Positions 1-5,760 of a DNA stretch of 17,748 bases are shown here, piece after piece. The DNA is from Deltaproteobacteria bacterium UBA2385 (GTDB lineage: Bacteria > Myxococcota_A > UBA796 > UBA2385): positions 1-17,748 of the forward strand of contig DDSR01000220.1 in the NCBI GenBank assembly GCA_002343455.1, read 5' to 3'. Every line of letters begins with the position of its first letter. Positions within the stretch are counted from its first letter, which is position 1. The translations under genes were made by a program, and so were the position numbers. Under the pieces are notes generated by a model. That model ran no database searches. It was not told the origin of the DNA and worked only from the letters and a program-made list of their open reading frames with translations.

Positions 1-62
1 CCGGCTGCTCGCGTGGGGCTGGAGGCTCGGCCTCCGGCTGCTCGCGTGGGGCTGGAGGCTCG
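1..62. repeat. 33-bp tandem repeat, nearly two copies, inside the partial zinc-finger gene
   Basis: Bases 1-33 are repeated at 34-62, the second copy complete for 29 bases. On the minus strand it codes for an 11-residue Pro/Glu-rich unit (PPAPREQPEAE). The array reaches the window edge, so more copies may lie beyond. Confidence 0.85.
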
Positions 63-568
63 CTCGTCGGCGGCGCGTCGCTCGGCTTCGGGGCGCTGGA
101 GAAGCTGCCGCGAACCAGCCGCCGGACCTGGTCGGCCTCTTGGGTGCAGCTCGGACAGCTGCCGAGGTGGCGCTCGGCCATGGTGCGCACATGGCCGCTG
201 AGGCTGTCGGCCGCCAGGGCGAAGGAGACGACCAGCTGGGGGGGCAGGTGGCTGTCGCCCAGGCCCGCCGAGGCGTCCGGCCGCGCGTTGGGGCGGCCCT
301 CGCGGCCGGTCTGGATGACGACGCGGGCCGCGACCATCACCGCCAGCCCCAACAGCTCGTCGGCGCTGGCGCCGCCACGCTGCATGACCTCGCGGGCCAC
401 GGCGCTGGAGAGCTCGCGGCGCAGCTCGGGGTCCGAGCGGGTCGGCTCGGCCAGGCCGAAGCCGGGGGTCGAGAGCAAGGTGTCGGCAAGCGCGCGCAGG
501 CCGTTCCGCACGGTCGTGGTTGCGGTGGGATCGCCCGCGCGCCATCCCGATACCTGTTCGTCGTTCAC
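1..568 (-). CDS. Partial zinc-finger (anti-sigma-like) protein; C-terminus lies outside the window
   Basis: The gene begins at a GTG and its last codons lie beyond base 1, so 189 residues are visible. That GTG is the first possible start after in-frame TGA and TAG stops nine to twelve bases upstream, so the start is firm. Residues 1-35 (WRAGD at 9-13) loosely recall the N-terminus of ECF sigma factors. Residues 45-90 are helical in character. H134-x3-C138-x2-C141 matches the HxxxCxxC zinc site of anti-sigma factors (zf-HC2 type), although the usual preceding Cys is not evident. After residue 155 the chain becomes a Pro/Glu-rich linker built from an 11-residue repeat. Such proteins usually bind and inhibit an ECF sigma factor, but I see no sigma factor gene or membrane segment in the visible part. 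The function is inferred from the motif only. Confidence 0.7.
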   Translation of the reverse strand, partial: MNDEQVSGWRAGDPTATTTVRNGLRALADTLLSTPGFGLAEPTRSDPELRRELSSAVAREVMQRGGASADELLGLAVMVAARVVIQTGREGRPNARPDASAGLGDSHLPPQLVVSFALAADSLSGHVRTMAERHLGSCPSCTQEADQVRRLVRGSFSSAPKPSDAPPTSEPPAPREQPEAEPPAPREQP

Positions 569-582
569 GTCCCGATGCTATC

Positions 583-593
583 ACCAGGCTGGT
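583..593. promoter_or_regulatory. 11-bp palindrome just upstream of the zinc-finger gene start
   Basis: ACCAGGCTGGT is a perfect inverted repeat (5-1-5) whose near edge is 14 bases upstream of the GTG start of the minus-strand gene. It could be an operator overlapping the promoter or leader. It is short enough to occur by chance in DNA this GC-rich. Confidence 0.2.
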
Positions 594-625
594 CGGACCT
601 TCCCCCACTGACAAAGCGTTGCATC

Positions 626-688
626 GGCCCGCCGCGGTCTCCGCCAGGCCTGCCGCGGTCTCCGACAGGCCCGCCGCGGTCTCCGACA
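626..688. repeat. Three 21-bp tandem repeats between divergent genes
   Basis: Units 626-646, 647-667 and 668-688 are almost identical, differing at one or two bases, and each carries the palindrome CCGCGG. The period of 21 bp is two turns of B-DNA, so the copies face the same side of the helix. They lie about 110-175 bases upstream of the leucine dehydrogenase start and 58-120 bases upstream of the divergent gene. A regulator-binding array is possible. A replication-slippage array of the kind also seen inside neighbouring genes is the alternative. Confidence 0.8.
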
Positions 689-756
689 GGTCGGGCGGGG
701 CCCTGTCATTGAAGTGCCAATGTTCGAGCCGGGGGATGCCGGCGGGCCTCGGCGTT

Positions 757-793
757 CATAAAGGACGCTCCTTCAACCCCGCCCCCTCAGGAG
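757..793 (+). promoter_or_regulatory. Possible -10 element and ribosome binding site of the leucine dehydrogenase gene
   Basis: CATAAA at 757-762 is the only AT-rich hexamer near the gene and matches four of six bases of a -10 box; no good -35 precedes it. AGGAG at 789-793 sits six bases before the ATG at 800 and is a convincing ribosome binding site. Confidence 0.4.
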
Positions 794-799
794 TCCCCG

Positions 800-1873
800 A
801 TGAGCGTCTTTACGGAGCTGTCCGAAGCAGGTCATGAGCAGATCGTCTTCTGTCGGGACGACAGCGTGGGGTTGAGGGCGATCATCGCCATCCACTCCAC
901 CGCCCTGGGCCCGGCCCTCGGCGGCTGTCGCCTCTACAACTACGCCTCCGAGGACGACGCCCTGCGCGACGTCCTCCGCCTCTCGCGGGGCATGACCTAC
1001 AAGGCGGCCGTGGCCGGCCTCGACCTGGGCGGCGGCAAGGCCGTCATCTGGGGCGATCCCAACACCTCGCACTCCGAGGCGCTCTTCCGCAGCTTCGGGC
1101 GCTTCGTGGCCTCGCTCGGCGGTCGGTACATCACCGCCGAGGACATGAACACCACCGTGGAAGACATGAACTATGTCTACCGCGAGACCCGCTGGGTCAC
1201 CGGCCACAGCGCCAACAGCGGCGGCTCGGGCGATCCCTCCCCGGTCACCGCCTGGGGCACCTTCCACGGCATCCGCGCCTGCCTCGAAGTGGTCTACGGC
1301 AGCCCCGACCTGACCGGCCGCACCGTGGCCATCCAGGGCGCCGGCTCGGTCGGCTACCACCTCGCGCGCTTCCTCAAGGACGCGGGCGCCCGCCTGATGT
1401 ACAGCGACATCAGCGAGCGCCGGCTGGCCCGGGTGATGGAGGAGTTCGGCGGGACCGTCCTCGACGACGAGGAGTACTGGTCCGCCGGCTGCGATGTCCT
1501 GGCTCCCTGCGCCATCGGCGGCGTCCTCAACGCCCGCACCATCCCGCGCATCAAGGCCCCGATCATCGCCGGCGCGGCCAACAACCAGCTCGCCAACGAG
1601 CAGACCGACGGCGCGGCCCTCGAGCAGGCCGGGATCACATACGCCCCCGACTACGTCATCAACGCCGGCGGCCTGATCAACGTGAACTCCGAGCTGCGCG
1701 GCACCTCCCACGAGAAGGCCATGCAGGACGCGGCCAACATCTTCACCACCGTCAAGGCGGTGATCAACAAGGCCAAGAGCGCCGGGATCACCACCACCCA
1801 GGCCAGCAACCGGCTGGCGGAAGAGCGCATCGAGGCCGTCGCCCGGCTGCGCCGCTTCCACATCGGGAGCTGA
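800..1873 (+). CDS. ldh: Leucine dehydrogenase (Glu/Leu/Phe/Val dehydrogenase family)
   Basis: This 357-residue cytosolic enzyme should catalyse NAD-dependent oxidative deamination of leucine, valine or isoleucine to the 2-oxo acid (EC 1.4.1.9), the first step of branched-chain amino acid breakdown. The dimerisation and catalytic domain fills residues 1-150. It carries the glycine-rich segment GLDLGGGKA at 73-81 and both active-site lysines, K68 and K80, at the same numbers as in Bacillus leucine dehydrogenase. The Rossmann domain has GAGSVG at 180-185 and D203 at the end of the second strand, which fits NAD rather than NADP. The length is typical of the family. AGGAG lies six bases before the ATG. 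It stands alone on the plus strand, facing the minus-strand scp group. Valine or phenylalanine preference cannot be excluded. Confidence 0.95.
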   Translation: MSVFTELSEAGHEQIVFCRDDSVGLRAIIAIHSTALGPALGGCRLYNYASEDDALRDVLRLSRGMTYKAAVAGLDLGGGKAVIWGDPNTSHSEALFRSFGRFVASLGGRYITAEDMNTTVEDMNYVYRETRWVTGHSANSGGSGDPSPVTAWGTFHGIRACLEVVYGSPDLTGRTVAIQGAGSVGYHLARFLKDAGARLMYSDISERRLARVMEEFGGTVLDDEEYWSAGCDVLAPCAIGGVLNARTIPRIKAPIIAGAANNQLANEQTDGAALEQAGITYAPDYVINAGGLINVNSELRGTSHEKAMQDAANIFTTVKAVINKAKSAGITTTQASNRLAEERIEAVARLRRFHIGS

Positions 1874-1888
1874 GCGCAGCGGCTCGCC

Positions 1889-1918
1889 TGGGCTCAGCGG
1901 CCCGTGCTGCTCAGCCCA
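1889..1918. terminator. Imperfect hairpin between convergent genes, possible bidirectional terminator
   Basis: Bases 1889-1898 pair with 1909-1918 at nine of ten positions, and the stem can extend inward to a tetraloop at 1902-1905. It lies 16 bases after the leucine dehydrogenase stop and overlaps the last codons of the convergent gene. No T-tract follows on either strand, so intrinsic termination is uncertain. Confidence 0.3.
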
Positions 1919-2715
1919 GCGGAGCTCAGCCCGGCGGAGCTCAGCCCGGCATTGGGGGCCCAGGTCAGCCGACCGCCAGTGCGGGCGGCCGCGACCAGGG
2001 CCGGGGGGAGGCTGCGGCTCAGCTCGTCGAAGCGCTGTGCGGCCAGGACGCTGCGCAGCTCCTGACCCGCGGCGAAGCCCCGCCAGGACGAGAGGGTGCC
2101 GGCGAGGGTCAGCAGCTCCTGGGCGGCCGGTCCGGAGCGGGGCGCCAGCGAGGCGGCGCGCTGCGAGGACAGCTCGCTGGAGGGCAGCACGGGGCGGTGG
2201 TAGCGCCCGGCCAGGGCGACGGTGCAGGCGCCTCCCTTCTCGACCTCGATCACCAGGGCTTCGAGCTGCAGCAGCGCGGCCTGCATCGAGAGGCTCTCCA
2301 GCGCCAGGGGCAGATCGAAGACCTGCCCGCGGAGGTCCAGCCGCGCCTCTACTGCTTGCACGCCAGCCCCAGGCTCGCCAGCCCCGGGCTCGCCAGCCCC
2401 GACCTCAACTGCCCGGAGCTCCAGCTTCTCGACCCGGAAGCCCGATGCGGTCGCGCTCCAGGCCAGGAAGCGGGTCGCCTGGCGCTCGTCCTCGGGCATC
2501 AGGGCGCGGGACTCGCGCCGCAGGCGGTGGACGCGCTCCTGGACCGCCTCCACGGACTCGGTCGAGCTGAGGGCCTCGTCCAGGCGCTGCTCGGCGGTTC
2601 TGGGGCCCTGGAGACGGAGCAGGCCCAGGCCAAGGCCGAGGGCGAGGGCGAGCAAGGGCGGACCCAGCAGGGTGCGCGCTCGAATCCCTCGCTGTGCTCC
2701 CGCCGACTCCTTCAC
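1894..2715 (-). CDS. Membrane-anchored PilO/GspM-like protein
   Basis: This 273-residue protein has one hydrophobic segment at about 16-34, a charged helical, probably coiled-coil stretch at 41-72, then a mixed alpha/beta domain at about 80-174. That layout, with alternating strand-like segments (VEARLDLRG, LEALVIEVEK, CTVALAGRYH), resembles the bitopic inner-membrane proteins PilO and GspM. The assignment rests on architecture only. An AGEP repeat (about 107-117) interrupts the domain, and the C-terminus ends in a five-residue Gly-Leu-Ser-Ser-Ala repeat. The start is a GTG with GGAGGG three bases upstream. It follows scpB by 20 bases and probably shares its transcript, but no other pilus or secretion gene is present in the window. 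It may simply be an unrelated envelope protein. Confidence 0.7.
   Translation of the reverse strand: MKESAGAQRGIRARTLLGPPLLALALGLGLGLLRLQGPRTAEQRLDEALSSTESVEAVQERVHRLRRESRALMPEDERQATRFLAWSATASGFRVEKLELRAVEVGAGEPGAGEPGAGVQAVEARLDLRGQVFDLPLALESLSMQAALLQLEALVIEVEKGGACTVALAGRYHRPVLPSSELSSQRAASLAPRSGPAAQELLTLAGTLSSWRGFAAGQELRSVLAAQRFDELSRSLPPALVAAARTGGRLTWAPNAGLSSAGLSSAGLSSTGR
1913..1957. repeat. 15-bp tandem repeat at the 3' end of the PilO/GspM-like gene
   Basis: Units at 1913-1927 and 1928-1942 differ by one base, and a third at 1943-1957 is partial. On the minus strand they encode GLSSA repeats at the extreme C-terminus. Confidence 0.8.
2361..2405. repeat. 15-bp tandem repeat inside the PilO/GspM-like gene
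   Basis: Three units (2361-2375, 2376-2390, 2391-2405) share CGCCAGCCCC and encode an AGEPG linker on the minus strand. Confidence 0.8.
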
Positions 2716-2735
2716 TGCGCCCTCCGGTCCGGAGC

Positions 2736-3623
2736 CTACTCCAGCCCGTCCGGGTCGCCTGCGTCAGGGTCCTCGCCCTCTGCGTCCTCGCCCTCTGCGT
2801 CTTCGCCCTCTGCCTCTTCATCCGGGATGGGGGCCACCGCCAGCGGGAGGGGCTGCTGGCGGGCCTCGGACTCAGAGAGCGGCCCCAGGCGCGGGTCGTC
2901 GTGCTGGATCTCGTGGAGGTCGCGCAGGGTCGGCAGGTCGGAGAGGTCGCGGAGGCCGAACATCGAGAGGAAGTCGACCGTGCTGCCGTACAGCAGCGGA
3001 CGGCCGGGCTCGTCGCGGCGCCCGCAGACCTGCGCGAGGCCCCGCTCCACCAGCATGCGCAGCACGGCGCCGGAGTCGACCCCGCGCAGCTCGTCGACCT
3101 CGGCCCGGCTGACCGGCTGGCGGTAGGCGACGATGGACAGCACCTCCAGCGCGGCCCGCGAGAGCCGCACCGGCCGCCCACCGAGCATGGCGCCGACCCA
3201 GCGGGCGAAGCGAGGGTCGGTGCGCAGCTGCCAGCCGTTGGCGGCCTGGACGAGGCGGACGCCCCCGGGGCGGTCGTCGTAGCGCTCCTTGAGCGAGGCG
3301 AGCGCCTCGCGGACCCCGGCCAGGCCGGGGTTGGTGAGGAAGCCGTCGATGCGCTCCTCGCTGAGCGGCTGGTCCGCGGCGAACAGGATGGCCTCCACCG
3401 CGGCCTCCAGCAGGTGCGGGGGCGGGACGTCGCCGGGCTGGATCTCCTCCAGGCCTTCGGGGTCGTCGAGCGAGACCAGGTTGGGGCCGCCCGCCCGCCG
3501 GGGCGAGGGCTCGGGCATCCGCTCCACCAGGCTGTGGAGCTGGATCACGTTGTCGACGAGCTCGTCACCCTCGACCTCGACCTCGTCGCTGTCGTCGCTG
3601 TCGTCGGGAGGCTGGCCGCTCAT
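2736..3623 (-). CDS. scpB: Segregation and condensation protein B (ScpB)
   Basis: ScpB dimers bind ScpA and, with SMC, form the bacterial condensin that organises and separates the chromosome. The family core runs from about 70 to 235: a first winged helix (LLEAAVEAILFAADQPLSEE at 71-90) and a second containing VLSIVAYRQPVSRAEVDELR (161-180) and GRPLLYGSTVDFLSMFGL (207-224). The protein has 295 residues, longer than many ScpB proteins (often about 200). The extra length is an acidic N-terminal arm of about 70 residues and an acidic C-terminal tail built from EGEDA repeats. Its ATG overlaps the scpA stop as ATGA, so the two are probably translationally coupled. Confidence 0.95.
   Translation of the reverse strand: MSGQPPDDSDDSDEVEVEGDELVDNVIQLHSLVERMPEPSPRRAGGPNLVSLDDPEGLEEIQPGDVPPPHLLEAAVEAILFAADQPLSEERIDGFLTNPGLAGVREALASLKERYDDRPGGVRLVQAANGWQLRTDPRFARWVGAMLGGRPVRLSRAALEVLSIVAYRQPVSRAEVDELRGVDSGAVLRMLVERGLAQVCGRRDEPGRPLLYGSTVDFLSMFGLRDLSDLPTLRDLHEIQHDDPRLGPLSESEARQQPLPLAVAPIPDEEAEGEDAEGEDAEGEDPDAGDPDGLE
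2771..2815. repeat. 15-bp tandem repeat encoding the acidic tail of ScpB
   Basis: Units at 2771-2785 and 2786-2800 are identical and 2801-2815 differs by two bases. On the minus strand they encode the EGEDA repeats near the C-terminus. Confidence 0.85.
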
Positions 3624-4399
3624 CCGACGTTGCCCACCAGGGCGCTGAGGTCGGCCTCGTCCGCGGGGAAGCGGGGCTGCATCAGCACCGGGGAGAGGTG
3701 GTGGCTCTGCTGGAGATCGACGAGCTGCAGGCGCGCCATCTCCAGGCTGGCCAGGAAGGCGATGACCCGGTCGGTGCGGTGCTCCAGCATGCCCAGCAGG
3801 TCGCTCAGCGAGCGAGGTCCCGAGGACAGGCGCCCCAGCAGCCAGACGGCCATCTCGCGCAGGGAGTAGTGCTCCAGCACGATCTCGTGGACCGGCGCCG
3901 GCTCGGCCTTGCGGACCAGCACCTCGTAGAGCACCTGCAGCAGGCCCATGGCGTCGACGCCGGGGACGACGACCCGCTGGTCTTCGGGCAGCTCGTAGGC
4001 GGGTCGGGCGAACTCGTCCCGCCCCAGCCAGGGCCGCTCGGCCAGCTTCTGGCTGGCTTCTCGGACCCGCTCGTACTCGATCAGCCGGCGGATCAGCGCC
4101 TCGCGTGTGACCTCTTCGTCTTCGAGCTCCTCCTCGGCCACGGCGGCCCGCGGGAGCAGCTCACGGCTCTTCAGCAGGCAGAGGGTCGAGGCCAGGACCA
4201 GGAAGTCCGAGGCGAGATCGAGGTCGAGGGCGGCGATGGTGTCGAGGTGCGCGAGGTAGGCGTCGGCGAGGGGCGAGATGCGCAGGTTGAAGAGGTCCAC
4301 GCCCTGGCGTCGTGCCAGGAAGAGGAGCAGCTCCAGCGGGCCGTCGTACTCGTCGGTCCGTACGAAGTGGATCTGGGCGTCGAGAGGGAGTGGAGACAT
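3620..4399 (-). CDS. scpA: Segregation and condensation protein A (ScpA)
   Basis: ScpA is the kleisin that bridges the two SMC heads and carries the ScpB dimer. The N-terminal SMC-binding helices are clear: YDGPLELLLFLARRQGVDLF at 18-37 and FLVLASTLCLLKSRELLPR at 66-84. A middle acidic, helical region (about 85-150) links to a C-terminal winged helix at roughly 165-245, with FLASLEMARLQLVDLQ near the end. At 259 residues it has the usual length. It is the first gene of the minus-strand scpA-scpB group. No strong ribosome binding site precedes the ATG. The 177 bases to the divergent rluB gene must hold its promoter, but I cannot pick one out. Confidence 0.95.
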   Translation of the reverse strand: MSPLPLDAQIHFVRTDEYDGPLELLLFLARRQGVDLFNLRISPLADAYLAHLDTIAALDLDLASDFLVLASTLCLLKSRELLPRAAVAEEELEDEEVTREALIRRLIEYERVREASQKLAERPWLGRDEFARPAYELPEDQRVVVPGVDAMGLLQVLYEVLVRKAEPAPVHEIVLEHYSLREMAVWLLGRLSSGPRSLSDLLGMLEHRTDRVIAFLASLEMARLQLVDLQQSHHLSPVLMQPRFPADEADLSALVGNVG

Positions 4400-4538
4400 C
4401 TGGCCAACGGCGTTGGGGGGAGCGGCCGTGGAAGCCCTGGCGAGCGCAGCGGGGAGGGAGCAGCCAGGGGCCCGGTGGGGAACCGGTTGGGGGGAGGAGG
4501 CCTGAGCCTAATGGAGCGGGAGGCGAACTTCAAGCGCG

Positions 4539-4567
4539 TTGACAGGATCTTCGAGGGGGTTTACCTC
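4539..4567 (+). promoter_or_regulatory. Possible leaderless promoter of the rluB-type gene
   Basis: TTGACA at 4539-4544 is a perfect -35 hexamer. TACCTC at 4562-4567, after 17 bases, is a weak -10. Transcription would start at about 4574-4576, just at the ATG at 4577, giving an mRNA with almost no leader. No ribosome binding site is seen before that ATG. Confidence 0.4.
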
Positions 4568-4576
4568 CATGAGACG

Positions 4577-5665
4577 ATGGATCCTACGAAGCCCGACTCC
4601 AACACCGCCTCGGCGGTTGACCCAAGCCCTTCCGAGTCGGTGACCCCTGATCCGAAGAACTCGCCTCGCCCGCGGCGCCCGGCTTCGGCCCGGCCCGCCG
4701 CCCGAAAGGCGGCCCCGGCCAAGGAGTCCGACCCGGGCGACGCCGCCGCCGCTCGACAGGCGGCCCCGGCCGAGGATGTCGGCGTGCGCCTGGCCCGCGT
4801 GATCGCCCGCTCCGGCCTCACCAGCCGCCGCGACGCCGAGGCCTGGATCCAGGCGGGCCGGGTCGAGGTCAACGGCGCGGTGGTCTGGCACCCCGGTCAC
4901 CCGGTGCTCCCCACCGACAGCATCCGGGTCGATGGCAAGGTCCTGCCCGCCGATCCGCCCCTGGTCTACTACCTGCTCTACAAGAGCAAGGGCACCATCA
5001 CGGGCCGAGACGATCCCCAAGGTCGGGAGTCGGTGCTGGAGGCCTGCGAGGCCCTGCCCTACCGGGTCGAGCCGGTGGGCCGCCTCGACTTCAACACCGA
5101 GGGTGCGCTGCTGCTCACCAACGACGGTGACCTCGCCCACGTCCTGACCCACCCCTCCTCGCAGATCCCCAAGCGCTACCTCGCCAAGGTCTGGCGCACC
5201 CCCTCCGAGAAGACCCTGGAGCGGCTGCGGCGCGGGGTCCAGCTCGAGGACGGCCGCTCCGGTCCGGCCCTGGTCCGCGTGGTCGAGTCGACCGACGCGG
5301 GCAATTGCTGGGTCGAGGTGACGGTGACCGAGGGCCGCAACCACCTCGTCCGGCGCATGCTGGAGGCCGTCGGGCACCCTTGCAACAAGCTCCGCCGCGA
5401 GAGCTTCGCCACCATCAGCCTCCGCGACATGGAGCGGGGCGAGCTGCGCCCGCTGACCGGTGAAGAGGTGGCCCGCTTGCGGGACATCGCCAAGGGGGTC
5501 GACCCCGCCCGCGCCGGGCAGACCTTCCGCTACAAGAAGGGCTTCGCGCGTCCGAAAGAGCGCCCCAACAAGCCGCTCAGCCAGAAGAAGGCCAGCCGCA
5601 GCCCCCGGGGACCGGTCTCGCGCCGCCCCCCGTCGGGCGGCGGAAAGTCCGGCCGGGGAGGCTGA
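4577..5665 (+). CDS. rluB: 23S rRNA pseudouridine synthase, RluB/RsuA family
   Basis: This cytosolic enzyme should convert a uridine in 23S rRNA (or 16S, if RsuA-like) to pseudouridine. An S4 RNA-binding domain lies at about 68-125 (RLARVIARSGLTSRRDAEAW). The catalytic domain has GRLDFNTEGALLLTNDGDL at 168-186 with catalytic Asp171, and the family segment EGRNHLVRRMLEAVGHP at 252-268. The 362-residue chain is extended by about 65 Pro/Ala/Lys-rich residues in front and a basic tail of about 45 residues, probably RNA-binding arms. I chose the ATG at 4577 because a possible leaderless promoter points to it. A start at 4511, with GGAGGAGG about ten bases upstream, would add 22 residues unlike the family. 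It is divergent from scpA. Confidence 0.9.
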   Translation: MDPTKPDSNTASAVDPSPSESVTPDPKNSPRPRRPASARPAARKAAPAKESDPGDAAAARQAAPAEDVGVRLARVIARSGLTSRRDAEAWIQAGRVEVNGAVVWHPGHPVLPTDSIRVDGKVLPADPPLVYYLLYKSKGTITGRDDPQGRESVLEACEALPYRVEPVGRLDFNTEGALLLTNDGDLAHVLTHPSSQIPKRYLAKVWRTPSEKTLERLRRGVQLEDGRSGPALVRVVESTDAGNCWVEVTVTEGRNHLVRRMLEAVGHPCNKLRRESFATISLRDMERGELRPLTGEEVARLRDIAKGVDPARAGQTFRYKKGFARPKERPNKPLSQKKASRSPRGPVSRRPPSGGGKSGRGG

Positions 5666-5760
5666 GGCGGTGAATGGGGCCAGCGCCGGTACGTCCATCC
5701 GCTACGGGCCGCTCCTCGAAGGCTGAGTCGGGCGGTCCCGCACCCCACGCTGGAGTCAAG

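Noticed and set aside
626..688. CRISPR array
   Set aside because: The 21-bp units are directly adjacent with no spacers, and no cas gene is present.
3698..4576. In-frame upstream extension of the rluB-type gene
   Set aside because: The frame stays open back to 3698, but this part is antisense to scpA and shows no domain. The pseudouridine synthase is complete from 4577.
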